50,437 bases of DNA from Clostridium sp. CAG:253 (lineage in GTDB: Bacteria; Bacillota; Clostridia; Lachnospirales; Lachnospiraceae), in assembly GCA_000436755.1 (NCBI GenBank), contig FR887337.1:7909-58345 (forward strand), in the 5' to 3' direction. Each line of letters begins with the position of its first letter. Position 1 is the stretch's first letter. The notes beneath the pieces were generated by a model. That model ran no database searches. It was given only the letters and a program-made list of their open reading frames with translations, and was not told the DNA's origin. This document shows positions 8,676 to 16,972 of the stretch, piece after piece. The position numbers and the translations under genes were made by a program.

Positions 8676-9671
8676 ATGGTAGGTAGCGATATCGGAATAG
8701 ATCTTGGTACAGCAAATGTACTTGTTTATATAAAAGGAAAAGGCGTTGTTTTAAGGGAGCCTTCAGTAGTAGCTTTTGACAGAGATACAAACAAAATTAA
8801 GGCTATAGGTGAGGATGCAAGACTTATGCTTGGCCGTACACCCGGAAATATCGTAGCAGTCCGTCCGCTTCGTCAGGGTGTTATTTCAGATTATACTGTT
8901 ACAGAGAAAATGCTTAGATATTTTATTCAGAAGTCATGCGGAAAGAGCCGTTTCAGAAAACCTCGTATCAGTGTATGTGTACCTAGCGGTGTTACGGAAG
9001 TTGAGAAGAAAGCAGTTGAGGATGCTACCTACGAAGCTGGTGCAAGAGAAGTTGCCATCATCGAAGAACCTATAGCTGCTGCAATCGGTGCAGGAATAGA
9101 TATTTCAAAACCATGTGGAAACATGATAGTAGATATAGGCGGTGGTACAGCCGATATAGCTGTTATTTCTCTTGGAGGAACAGTTGTAAGTACCTCTATC
9201 AAAATTGCCGGTGACAATTTTGATGATGCCATTGTAAGATACATGAGAAAAACTCACAATCTTCTTATCGGTGAGAGAACAGCAGAAGAGATAAAAATAA
9301 AGATTGGTTCAGCATATCAGCGTCCTGAAGTTGTAACTATGGATGTAAGAGGAAGAAATCTTGTTACAGGACTTCCAAAGACTATTACAGTTACATCTGA
9401 TGAGACACTTGAAGCACTCAAAGAGATTACATCACAGATAGTTGAAGCGGTTCACAGTGTTCTTGAAAAGACTCCGCCTGAACTTGCAGCCGATGTCTCA
9501 GACAGAGGTATTGTTCTTACAGGTGGCGGAAGTTTGTTATACGGTCTCGAAGAACTTATAGAAGAAAAGACAGGCATCACAACAATGACAGCAGAAGAAC
9601 CAATGACAGCAGTTGCCATCGGTACAGGAAAGTTTGTTGAATTTTTGAGCGGAAAACGTGATGACGACTAA
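8676..9671 (+). CDS. mbl: Rod-shape determining actin homologue Mbl/MreB
   Basis: Bacterial actin that forms membrane-bound filaments directing lateral cell-wall synthesis. Actin-fold motifs: GIDLGTANVLVYIKGKGVV (phosphate 1), IEEPIAAAIGAG, MIVDIGGGTADIAVISLGG (phosphate 2), and TGGGSLLYGLEELIEEKTG (adenosine motif). ATG 8676 gives 331 residues, the family norm, and has AAAGGAG about 9 nt upstream; an in-frame ATG at 8622 would add 18 residues spanning that site. It is called Mbl rather than MreB because flhO and flhP follow directly, as in Bacillus subtilis, and mreC/mreD do not. Confidence 0.93.
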   Translation: MVGSDIGIDLGTANVLVYIKGKGVVLREPSVVAFDRDTNKIKAIGEDARLMLGRTPGNIVAVRPLRQGVISDYTVTEKMLRYFIQKSCGKSRFRKPRISVCVPSGVTEVEKKAVEDATYEAGAREVAIIEEPIAAAIGAGIDISKPCGNMIVDIGGGTADIAVISLGGTVVSTSIKIAGDNFDDAIVRYMRKTHNLLIGERTAEEIKIKIGSAYQRPEVVTMDVRGRNLVTGLPKTITVTSDETLEALKEITSQIVEAVHSVLEKTPPELAADVSDRGIVLTGGGSLLYGLEELIEEKTGITTMTAEEPMTAVAIGTGKFVEFLSGKRDDD

Positions 9672-9752
9672 ATATATATATTGATTTTGACGATATATAT
9701 TTATATTAGGAAAATAAATGTATTTTTTGTTCCTTTAGAAAGGGGATAGTAG

Positions 9753-10526
9753 ATGGTTAGAGGATTATATACTGCCTACACGGGTATGGTAAATGAACAA
9801 AAGAGACTTGACATTATATCGAACAATCTTGCAAACTCTGCGACAGTAGGATACAAAGAAGAAAATGTTACCAGCAGGTCATTCAAAGACTTGATGATGA
9901 CAAAGATAAAAGATGGTTCAGAGGCTTATCTTGACAGGGAGATAGGAGTATCAAATCCCGGTGTAAAAATCGGCGAAACATATATGAACTGGGATCAGGG
10001 TTCACTTCGTGAAACTGACAACACATACGATATGGCTATTCAGGGAGATGGATTTTTTGCAATAAAGGTTGTTGATGCGAATGGAGATTCAACAATCAAA
10101 TATACAAGGAACGGTCAGTTTTCAATTACAAGCGATGGTTATATAGTTGATGTTGACGGAAACAAACTTCAGGGTGCTAACGGTGATGTTCAGGTTCCCG
10201 TGGATGCCACAGATATTGCCATAAAACTCAACGGGGCAATATATGCGGATGGAGTACAGGTAGATACCATTACCCTTACGGACTTTGACGATTACAATTA
10301 TCTTGAATTATATGGAGACAATATGTATACGGCAGTTGATGGAGCTACGACTAAGAGTTCTGCAGCGACTATCCTTCAGGGATTTACAGAGCAGTCAAAT
10401 GTAAATGTTATTGACGAGATGGTTTCCATGATTACAATTACGCGTGCATATGAAGCAGGCCAGAAGATGATTAAGACACAGGATGATTTACTTACTCAGG
10501 CGGTTTCAAGCGTAGGTAAGGTATAA
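9753..10526 (+). CDS. flhO: Flagellar distal-rod protein FlhO (FlgF/FlgG family)
   Basis: Axial structural protein of the flagellar rod. The N-terminal signature MVRGLYTAYTGMVNEQKRLDIISNNLANSATVGYK and the C-terminal helix (EQSNVNVIDEMVSMITITRAYEAGQKMIKTQD) are the conserved coiled ends of rod/hook proteins; a beta-rich middle (GDGFFAIK, YTRNGQFSI) separates them. At 257 residues it fits FlgF/FlhO. Together with the next gene it matches the B. subtilis order mbl-flhO-flhP. AAAGGGG precedes the ATG. Export by the flagellar type III apparatus is expected; no Sec signal is present. Confidence 0.93.
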   Translation: MVRGLYTAYTGMVNEQKRLDIISNNLANSATVGYKEENVTSRSFKDLMMTKIKDGSEAYLDREIGVSNPGVKIGETYMNWDQGSLRETDNTYDMAIQGDGFFAIKVVDANGDSTIKYTRNGQFSITSDGYIVDVDGNKLQGANGDVQVPVDATDIAIKLNGAIYADGVQVDTITLTDFDDYNYLELYGDNMYTAVDGATTKSSAATILQGFTEQSNVNVIDEMVSMITITRAYEAGQKMIKTQDDLLTQAVSSVGKV

Positions 10527-10633
10527 TTTAAACTATAGGATTGTTGGTTTATGTATAAGTTTATTATACATATGACAGAGATGGTTTTCTGTACAGAGAA
10601 TAGTCTATACAGTGACGGAAATGGAGAGTCAAT

Positions 10634-11452
10634 ATGATGAGATCACTTTGGACTGCTGCATCGGGTATGAAAGCCCAGCAGACAAGTCTTGATACAATAT
10701 CAAACAACTTATCAAATATAAATACTACAGGTTACAAGAGAGAGACAACAGAGTTTCGTTCTCTTTTGTACCAGTCAATACAGAAAGAGACTACTGATAC
10801 AAACGGTCAGCAGAAACCGATAGGTGCACAGGTTGGTCTTGGTGTAAAAGTTGCAGCAATCGGAACATCTTTTAAACAGGGAAATATGTTACATACAGAA
10901 GGTCAGTTTGACTTCGCTATTGAAGGCAATGGATTCTTTATGATAGAGCAGCCTGACGGAAGTATATCATATACACGAAACGGAAACTTCCAGCTTGCAG
11001 TAAATGCAGCAGGTGGTCTTTCACTTTGTACATCAGACGGAAATGCTGTATTGGATTCGACAGGAAATCCTATCACTTTCGATGCAAACATAAACACAAA
11101 TAAACTTGTTTTTGACAACTATGGAAACATAAAATATACAGATGCAGCAGGAAATGCACAGAATCTTGGAATTTCTATCGGAATTGCACAGTATAACAAT
11201 CCGGCAGGACTTGAAAAAATCGGAGAAAGCTATTATAAAGAATCAGCAGCTTCAGGTACTCCAAGAATAGAAGGACAGGATGCAAACCTCCAGAGAAGTA
11301 TTGTTAAGAATGGTTATCTCGAGAGTTCAAGTGTACAGGCTGTAGACGAGATGGTAGACATGATTGTTACACAGAGAGCATATGAAATGAACTCAAAAGC
11401 AATCACAGCATCGGATGAGATGCTTCAGCAGGCAAACAATTTGAGGTCATAG
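10634..11452 (+). CDS. flhP: Flagellar distal-rod protein FlhP (FlgG family)
   Basis: Second rod protein, 272 residues, with the same ends: MMRSLWTAASGMKAQQTSLDTISNNLSNINTTGYKRE at the N-terminus and SSVQAVDEMVDMIVTQRAYEMNSKAITASDEMLQQANNLRS at the C-terminus, closest to FlgG. The middle holds EGNGFFMIEQPDGSISYTRNGNF. The start is at one of two adjacent ATG codons (10634 or 10637) behind GGAGAG. The 107-nt gap after flhO has no terminator, so co-transcription is likely. FlgG and FlhP polymerise just below the hook. Confidence 0.93.
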   Translation: MMRSLWTAASGMKAQQTSLDTISNNLSNINTTGYKRETTEFRSLLYQSIQKETTDTNGQQKPIGAQVGLGVKVAAIGTSFKQGNMLHTEGQFDFAIEGNGFFMIEQPDGSISYTRNGNFQLAVNAAGGLSLCTSDGNAVLDSTGNPITFDANINTNKLVFDNYGNIKYTDAAGNAQNLGISIGIAQYNNPAGLEKIGESYYKESAASGTPRIEGQDANLQRSIVKNGYLESSSVQAVDEMVDMIVTQRAYEMNSKAITASDEMLQQANNLRS

Positions 11453-11466
11453 TCAGGAGGTAGAGT

Positions 11467-11808
11467 ATGAGTTCTGTTTTAGATATTTCATCAATGTACA
11501 ATTCATATTCATCAAAGCTTAGTTCTACATCAGCTGATTCTTTGGAAAGTGCATTGAAGAGTACAAATTCTTCATCAGATGATGAAAAGCTTATGGAAGT
11601 ATGCAAAGATTTTGAGTCATATTTTGTTCAGAAAATTATTGAAGAGTCTAAGAAAACACTTGATAATGAGGATGAGCAGGGAGAATATATGCAGTATTTC
11701 TCTGACACATTAAATCAGGAGTATGCTGATATTGTCACAGATAACGGAGGCATAGGTTTGGCACAGCAGTTATATGATTCATTAAAAGGTACATACAATA
11801 TAAAATAA
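11467..11808 (+). CDS. FlgJ-like rod-binding protein, no muramidase domain
   Basis: The protein has 113 residues. The C-terminal two thirds match the FlgJ N-terminal rod-binding domain: LMEVCKDFESYFVQKIIEE, then YMQYFSDTLNQEYADIV and DNGGIGLAQQLYDSL. The glucosaminidase domain of enterobacterial FlgJ is absent, as is common in Firmicutes. It probably acts as the rod-assembly scaffold. It starts 14 nt after flhP behind TCAGGAGGTAG, so the three flagellar genes form one unit ending at the hairpin near 11870. Residues 1-40 are Ser-rich and poorly conserved. Confidence 0.82.
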   Translation: MSSVLDISSMYNSYSSKLSSTSADSLESALKSTNSSSDDEKLMEVCKDFESYFVQKIIEESKKTLDNEDEQGEYMQYFSDTLNQEYADIVTDNGGIGLAQQLYDSLKGTYNIK

Positions 11809-11861
11809 AAGCATAGAGATTCGTGGAAGAGCCAAAAGATTCGTGAGCAAATTTTAAAATG

Positions 11862-11899
11862 AGCCGCTGCACATTTTGTGTGGCGGCTTTATTACTTTT
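11862..11899 (+). terminator. Terminator after the flagellar rod genes
   Basis: AGCCGCTGCAC (11862-11872) pairs with GTGTGGCGGCT through two G-T wobbles, with a short loop and an interrupted T-rich tail. Confidence 0.7.
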
Positions 11900-11919
11900 T
11901 GAAATGAGGAATATCATAT

Positions 11920-14163
11920 ATGAAACAGGTAGAGGGATATGTAGAGAGAATTACATATAGAAATGAAGAAAATGGTTATAGTGTTATTTATCTTTCAAAT
12001 CCGGAACCGAAAGATGATGAGGATGACGAGGTATGCTGTGTGGGATATTTTTCTTTTGTATCAGAGGGAGAGTATCTCGTAATAAACGGCAGGGAGACAG
12101 TACACAAAAGTTATGGACCTCAAATTCAAGTTGAAAGTTATGAGACGAAACGACCAAACAGTTCAATTGCAATAGAAAAATATCTTGGCTCAGGAGCTAT
12201 CAAGGGAATAGGTGCAGCACTGGCAGCGAGGATTGTAAGAAGATTTGGTGAGAAAACATTTGACATAATTGAAAAAGAGCCGGAGAGACTTGCCGAGATA
12301 AAGGGCATCAGCATGAAGATGGCCATGAGCATTGCCGAGCAGTTTAATGATAAAAGGCAGATGCGCCAGTCTGTAATATATCTTCAGGAATATGGAATAT
12401 CTGTAAATATGGCTGTAAAGATTTACAAATATTACGGAGAAAAAATTTATGAGATTATGGAGAAAAATCCATATAAGCTTGCAGAAGATATAACAGGAAT
12501 TGGTTTTAAAATTGCTGATGCGATAGCATTAAAAGCGGGATTTTATCAGGACAGCGAGTATAGAATAAAAGCGGGAATACTATATGTTCTGCAGCAATCG
12601 GGTTCAAACGGTCATTGTTATCTTCCAGAGAATGAACTTGTTGAAGAGACTGCATATCTGCTTGGCATAGAGAAAGAAAATGTTGAAAAAGAGTTAGACA
12701 ATCTTACATTAAACAAAGAGCTTGTCATAGAAGAATATGACGGAGAGAGAATGCTTTATCAGAGCAATCTCTATTATATGGAAATGAATTGTGCCAGAAT
12801 GCTGCATGATTTAAATATTCCGTATAAGATAAAACCGGCTGTACTCGAAAAAAAGATAGCTGCAATAGAGAAAAAAGATAATATAGAACTTGATAAATTA
12901 CAGAAGGATGCTGTTTTTCAAGCTGTGCAGAATGGTATTATGATAATTACCGGCGGACCCGGAACAGGTAAGACAACAACTATAAATACTATTATTCAAA
13001 TTATGGAGAGTGAAGGATTCGATATACTTCTCGCTGCGCCTACGGGCAGAGCAGCAAAGAGAATGTCGGAAACTTCCGGAATGGAAGCACAGACAATACA
13101 CAGAATGCTGGAGATAGACGGAGGTTCACTGGATGATGACAAAAGCGGAATGCATTTTCAACGTAATGAAACAAAGCCTCTTGAAGCCGATGTAATAATA
13201 GTAGACGAGTTTTCCATGGTGGACATTTATATGTTATATGCACTCTTAAAAGCTATTGTACCGGGTACGAGACTTATTATGGTTGGTGATGTGAACCAGC
13301 TTCCGTCGGTAGGCCCCGGAAATGTCCTTAAGGATATGATAAAATCAGAGTTTTGCAATGTAGTAAAACTGAGCAGGATATTCAGACAGGCAGCGGAGAG
13401 CCAGATTGTAACAAATGCACATAAGATAAATGCCGGAGAGCAGATAAAACTCGACAATAAAAATATGGATTTCTTTCATTTGGAGAGAAATAACAGCCGG
13501 GATGTTATAAATGTAACGATTCAACTTATAATGAAAAATCTGCCGCCATATGTCGATGCAACAAGTTATGATATTCAGGTACTCACACCGATGAGGAAAG
13601 GGGAACTGGGAGTAGAAAATTTAAATAAGGTATTACAGGCATACATGAATCCTAAAATGCAGGGAAAAAATGAACATGAATTTCACGGTGTTATTTTCAG
13701 GGAGAATGACAAGGTCATGCAGATAAAAAATAATTATCAGATAAAATGGCAGAAAAAGAACAGATTTGATGATGTTGTTGACGAGGGAACAGGAGTGTTT
13801 AACGGTGATACCGGAATAATAAAACAGATAATAGAAGCGGCAGAAGTAGTTTATGTTGAGTATGAGGAAGGAAAAATCGTCGAGTATGGTTTCAGTGATA
13901 TGGACGAGATGGAATTAGCTTATGCCATAACAATACATAAATCGCAGGGAAGTGAGTATCCGGCGGTAATTCTTCCGATTATATCGGGGCCAAGGATGCT
14001 CTTAAACAGAAACCTGCTGTACACGGCAGTAACAAGAGCAAAAAAATGTGTTACTATAGTCGGCAGTGCCGACACGATAAGAAAGATGATACAAAATGTA
14101 AATGAGCAGAAAAGGTATTCAACGCTCTGCAGACGCATAATAGAAATGGAGGAGTATAAATAG
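11920..14163 (+). CDS. recD2: RecD2-type ATP-dependent DNA helicase
   Basis: SF1B 5'-3' helicase acting without RecBC, in replication-fork protection and repair. The 747 residues comprise an N-terminal OB-like region, tandem helix-hairpin-helix motifs (GIGAALAARIVRRFG, ITGIGFKIADAIALKAG), Walker A GGPGTGKTTTINTII, motif Ia APTGRAAKRM, Walker B VIIVDEFSMVD, VGDVNQLPSVGPGNVL, and the C-terminal AYAITIHKSQGSEYPAVILP with LLYTAVTRAKK. These are the RecD2 hallmarks. The last codons contain a GGAGGAG that may serve comFC downstream. Confidence 0.95.
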   Translation: MKQVEGYVERITYRNEENGYSVIYLSNPEPKDDEDDEVCCVGYFSFVSEGEYLVINGRETVHKSYGPQIQVESYETKRPNSSIAIEKYLGSGAIKGIGAALAARIVRRFGEKTFDIIEKEPERLAEIKGISMKMAMSIAEQFNDKRQMRQSVIYLQEYGISVNMAVKIYKYYGEKIYEIMEKNPYKLAEDITGIGFKIADAIALKAGFYQDSEYRIKAGILYVLQQSGSNGHCYLPENELVEETAYLLGIEKENVEKELDNLTLNKELVIEEYDGERMLYQSNLYYMEMNCARMLHDLNIPYKIKPAVLEKKIAAIEKKDNIELDKLQKDAVFQAVQNGIMIITGGPGTGKTTTINTIIQIMESEGFDILLAAPTGRAAKRMSETSGMEAQTIHRMLEIDGGSLDDDKSGMHFQRNETKPLEADVIIVDEFSMVDIYMLYALLKAIVPGTRLIMVGDVNQLPSVGPGNVLKDMIKSEFCNVVKLSRIFRQAAESQIVTNAHKINAGEQIKLDNKNMDFFHLERNNSRDVINVTIQLIMKNLPPYVDATSYDIQVLTPMRKGELGVENLNKVLQAYMNPKMQGKNEHEFHGVIFRENDKVMQIKNNYQIKWQKKNRFDDVVDEGTGVFNGDTGIIKQIIEAAEVVYVEYEEGKIVEYGFSDMDEMELAYAITIHKSQGSEYPAVILPIISGPRMLLNRNLLYTAVTRAKKCVTIVGSADTIRKMIQNVNEQKRYSTLCRRIIEMEEYK

Positions 14164-14198
14164 TTACAAATAATACATTTAAGAATATTGCAAAGAGC

Positions 14199-14921
14199 AT
14201 GCTTGATATATTTTATCCGCACAGGTGCCCTATATGCGATGATGTATTGCCTGTAGGAATTGATTGCACAGCATGCGTAAAATGTGAGAGAATAGTACAA
14301 AAGGCAGTCAGACCGTACTGCATGAAGTGCGGGAAACCGATAGGTGATGAAAGAAAAGAGTTTTGCACAGATTGTGAAAAGAGAGAACATTTTTATCTAC
14401 AGGGAAAAGCGGCATTTGTCTATGATAAATATATGCAGAAATCAATAGCCGCTTTTAAATACAGGGGAAGAAGAGAATATGGAAATTACTATGCAGAGCA
14501 GATTGTGAAAAAACACAAAAAATGGATAGAGACCATAGGAGCACAGTGTCTTATTCCGGTGCCTATTCATCGCGAGAGATATAGAAAAAGAGGGTATAAT
14601 CAGGCAAAGATAATTGCGGATGAGATAGGAAATAGAGTGGAGCTGCCTGTTATTGACAACTTTATTGAGAGAAACAAAAATACAGAAGCATTGAAAAATT
14701 TGAGTGAAGCCAAGCGGAGAGAATGCTTGAAAGATGCATTTTTTGTATCAGAAACTTCCAAATTGTTGTATCGTGATTTAAGGTGTGTTATACTTGTAGA
14801 TGATATATATACAACAGGAAGCACTATAAACGAATGTGCTGCTGCGTTAAAAAGGGCAGGTGTGAAAAAAATTTATTTTCTATGTGCCTGCATAGGAAAG
14901 GATGATCAAGGAGGGGAATAG
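14199..14921 (+). CDS. comFC: ComF-family phosphoribosyltransferase-like protein
   Basis: The protein has 240 residues. N-terminal zinc-ribbon cysteines: CPIC, CTACVKC, CMKCG and CTDC. Then comes a type I phosphoribosyltransferase fold with VPIHRERYRKRGYNQA and the PRPP loop VILVDDIYTTGSTINECA. ComFC homologues are required for DNA uptake or flagella-linked functions in Firmicutes; the catalytic reaction is uncertain. ATG 14199 is the first standard start but lacks a good ribosome site. The frame stays open upstream to an ATA at 14160, just behind a GGAGGAG (see findings). comFA is absent; recD2 takes its place upstream, and yvyF follows after 2 nt. Confidence 0.88.
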   Translation: MLDIFYPHRCPICDDVLPVGIDCTACVKCERIVQKAVRPYCMKCGKPIGDERKEFCTDCEKREHFYLQGKAAFVYDKYMQKSIAAFKYRGRREYGNYYAEQIVKKHKKWIETIGAQCLIPVPIHRERYRKRGYNQAKIIADEIGNRVELPVIDNFIERNKNTEALKNLSEAKRRECLKDAFFVSETSKLLYRDLRCVILVDDIYTTGSTINECAAALKRAGVKKIYFLCACIGKDDQGGE

Positions 14922-14923
14922 AA

Positions 14924-15328
14924 ATGGATGTACGAAATTGTAAAAATTGTGGTAAATTGTTTCAGTTTGTAGGAAAACCAATATGTCCTGCATGCAATAA
15001 AAAACTTGAGGATAAATTTTTTGAAGTCAGAGATTATATTTATGAAAATCCTACGGCAAATATGGGAAAGGTATCAGAGGAGATGGATGTGCCGATTCAG
15101 CAGATTAAAAAGTGGGTTAGAGAAGAAAGACTTGCATTTTCAAAAGATTCAGGCATAACTATATCATGTGAAAAATGTGGAAAGCCAATTTTGACAGGTC
15201 GATTTTGCAAGGAGTGCAAAAACAGTATGCGCGATGACCTTTCAAAAATGTATGGAACTGAGAATAAAGTCGCTAAGCAAAAGAAAACAGGTGATCCAAA
15301 CGGTAAAATGCGTTTCCTAAAGAATTAG
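14924..15328 (+). CDS. yvyF: Flagellar operon protein YvyF (TIGR03826-like)
   Basis: The 134-residue protein has two zinc-binding CxxC pairs at the N-terminus (CKNCGKLF, CPAC), a central MerR/HTH-like section (AKNMGKVSEEM-type helix, here ANMGKVSEEMDVPIQQIKKWV) and two further CxxC pairs (CEKCGK, CKEC). This matches the YvyF family encoded after comFC and before flgM in B. subtilis. Its role is probably regulatory in flagellar gene expression, but it is poorly studied. Here flgM, flgN and flgK do not follow; cheX and cheY do. The start overlaps the comFC end region with GGAGGGG as ribosome site. Confidence 0.85.
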   Translation: MDVRNCKNCGKLFQFVGKPICPACNKKLEDKFFEVRDYIYENPTANMGKVSEEMDVPIQQIKKWVREERLAFSKDSGITISCEKCGKPILTGRFCKECKNSMRDDLSKMYGTENKVAKQKKTGDPNGKMRFLKN

Positions 15329-15357
15329 TTTTCCGTCTTTATGAAAGGGGGATTGCA

Positions 15358-15813
15358 TTGACTGATGTGAAGGTTGAAGAAATTTTTGATGATGCATTTG
15401 TTAATGTTTCAAAAAAGATAGTTTCATTGAAACTTGACAGAAAGGCAGATAAAAAAGCAGATATAAAATATTTGGAATTGGTACATACTAAAGGAAAGTT
15501 TGTATCAACTATAATATGCGGTTTTTCGTCTATGATGTTTGATATTATCATAAAAAATATGAATGGAGGGAAGATGCCTTCAGAGGACGAAAAGATATTG
15601 TATATAAATGAATATGTAAATATCGTATGTGGAAGGGCATTATCTGAAATAAATAATCAGATGGGAGTTTCATCGAGACTTACTGTCCCTACATTATCTT
15701 TAGATGTTGATAGTATAAGTGTTGAACCCGGAAAAACGGGAAATGAAATTTTATATTATGAGTCAGAGTTTGGACAGATTAAAATATCAATTCATTATAC
15801 GATCACAGATTAA
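15358..15813 (+). CDS. cheX: CheX-type CheY-P phosphatase
   Basis: Predicted chemotaxis phosphatase that dephosphorylates CheY-P. The 151 residues fit CheX. The key ExxN pair is in INEYVNIVCGRALSEIN (Glu and Asn four residues apart), followed by the beta strand region GVSSRLTVPTLSLD. The first codon is TTG at 15358, behind GAAAGGGGG about 7 nt upstream; no ATG is better placed. It is directly followed by a stand-alone receiver gene, its likely substrate. Confidence 0.8.
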   Translation: MTDVKVEEIFDDAFVNVSKKIVSLKLDRKADKKADIKYLELVHTKGKFVSTIICGFSSMMFDIIIKNMNGGKMPSEDEKILYINEYVNIVCGRALSEINNQMGVSSRLTVPTLSLDVDSISVEPGKTGNEILYYESEFGQIKISIHYTITD

Positions 15814-15838
15814 TTTGTTTGTCAAAGGAGGACATAAA

Positions 15839-16237
15839 ATGGATAAAACAACTATAATTGTAGTAGATGATTCACCATTTGCTTCTAAGCAGATAAAAGA
15901 TTTAGTTGAAGAAAACGGATATGAGGTTATTGGCTATGCCAAAAGTGGTGAAGAAGGAATAAAAATGTATGAGGAGCTTCATCCGGACATAGTTATTCTT
16001 GATATTATCATGCCGGGAATTGACGGAATAGAGACAGCAGAAATTCTGGAAAAGAGTGACCCGGATGTAACTATCCTTATGCTTAGTTCATTATGTGATA
16101 CAGGAACCTTGGAAGAGGTCAGGGCAATAGGTGTTAAATATCTCATACCTAAGCCTTGGGAGGATGATGTTTTACTTGCTACACTCGAGCTTTTAAAAAA
16201 GCATAAAGAGGAGAATAAAAAAGAAGATAATAATTAA
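15839..16237 (+). CDS. cheY: CheY-like single-domain response regulator
   Basis: The 132 residues form only a receiver domain: acidic pair D10/D11 (VVDDSPF), phosphoacceptor D55 (VILDIIMPG), switch Ser at 83-84 (MLSSL) and K105 (IPKPW). There is no output domain, so it probably acts by binding the flagellar motor or another partner. ATG 15839 has AAAGGAGG 7 nt upstream; the frame is open further up but overlaps cheX. The tail is Lys/Glu-rich. The pairing with CheX supports a chemotaxis role. Trp after K-P instead of the usual Phe is a small deviation. Confidence 0.85.
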   Translation: MDKTTIIVVDDSPFASKQIKDLVEENGYEVIGYAKSGEEGIKMYEELHPDIVILDIIMPGIDGIETAEILEKSDPDVTILMLSSLCDTGTLEEVRAIGVKYLIPKPWEDDVLLATLELLKKHKEENKKEDNN

Positions 16238-16327
16238 AAAAATACGATATGGTTTTAAAAACTATTATACATGGAAAGTAAAAGCTTTGAATATCAAAAT
16301 AAATACCATAAAGATTAAATGAAAAAT

Positions 16328-16380
16328 AAAAGAGTTGTAATTTTTGTTAATTATGCACAAAAATACAGCTCTTTTATTGT
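16328..16380 (+). terminator. Terminator after cheY
   Basis: AAAAGAGTTGTA (from 16328) and TACAGCTCTTTT (ending 16375), extended inward by TTTTTGT/ACAAAAA with a one-base bulge, form a long stem ending in a TTTT run. It separates the chemotaxis genes from the lipid operon. Confidence 0.8.
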
Positions 16381-16403
16381 GAAAAAACACAACAAAAGTA
16401 TGG

Positions 16404-16433
16404 TTGACGAATTGGTAGATTTTAGAATATACT
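16404..16433 (+). promoter_or_regulatory. Promoter of the fabT-fab-acc operon
   Basis: TTGACG (16404-16409), 18-bp spacer, TATACT (16428-16433). Transcription would start near 16440, immediately before the FabT-like palindrome. Confidence 0.7.
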
Positions 16434-16449
16434 TTTTATTGTTTGATAA

Positions 16450-16466
16450 AGTTTGATATACAAACT
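16450..16466. promoter_or_regulatory. FabT-like operator
   Basis: AGTTTGATATACAAACT has perfect 6-bp arms (AGTTTG/CAAACT). It resembles the TTTGA-N-TATCAAA type site of streptococcal FabT. It lies just downstream of the predicted start of transcription, where a bound repressor would block the operon. A half-site TTTGATA lies just upstream at about 16442. Confidence 0.65.
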
Positions 16467-16513
16467 ATTTTAGTGAAAATTAGTAGTGCTGTATGTTGGT
16501 AAAGGAAAAACAA

Positions 16514-16972
16514 ATGAATAATGTTTTAGGATCTATAAGTGCTAATTTAATAAAATTATTTGATAATATTATGGAGGTCGAAGCGCATACGATAAGAAAT
16601 GAGTACGGTGACAAGATTTCCATGACGGAAGTTCATACTATTGCGGCGATAGGTGTTGCAGAATTAAAAAGCATGAGCGAACTTGCAGCACAGTTAAGCA
16701 TTACTGTCGGGACACTGACAGTTGCCATAAACAATCTTGTAAAAAAAGGATTTGTAGAACGCTATAAAACTGAGAGGGATAGGAGAGTTGTCAAGGTAGC
16801 CCTGACAAAAGAAGGAAAAAAAATATATTCATTGCATGAGAAGTTTCACAATGATATAGTATTTGCTCTTATAAAGGGATTGAGTGAAAGTGAAATGGAT
16901 GTTGTAGCGAAAGCCTTGGATAATCTTGACAGTTTTGTTGAAAAGCGTTTTGAGAATGGAGAAATAAAATGA
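16514..16972 (+). CDS. fabT: MarR-family regulator of fatty-acid synthesis, FabT-like
   Basis: This 152-residue winged-helix protein is probably the acyl-ACP-sensing repressor of the operon it heads. The DNA-binding core is SMSELAAQLSITVGTLTVAINNLVKKGFVERYKTERDRRVVKVALTKEGKK (shown in parts: recognition helix TVGTLTVAINNLV; wing with ERDRRVV). ATG 16514 is chosen for the AAAGGA 7 nt upstream; ATG 16493 lacks a ribosome site. Its stop overlaps the fabH start (ATGA), so the two are translationally coupled. Position first in a fab operon plus a palindrome at the promoter support FabT. Confidence 0.88.
   Translation: MNNVLGSISANLIKLFDNIMEVEAHTIRNEYGDKISMTEVHTIAAIGVAELKSMSELAAQLSITVGTLTVAINNLVKKGFVERYKTERDRRVVKVALTKEGKKIYSLHEKFHNDIVFALIKGLSESEMDVVAKALDNLDSFVEKRFENGEIK

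Noticed and set aside
9670..9702. Terminator between mbl and flhO
   Set aside because: AAATATATAT/ATATATATTT is a pure A/T inverted repeat with no T-run; likely only low-complexity sequence.
16286..16298. Second FabT site TTTGAATATCAAA
   Set aside because: It is palindromic and similar, but lies before the cheY terminator and more than 110 bp upstream of the fab promoter, so a role is doubtful.
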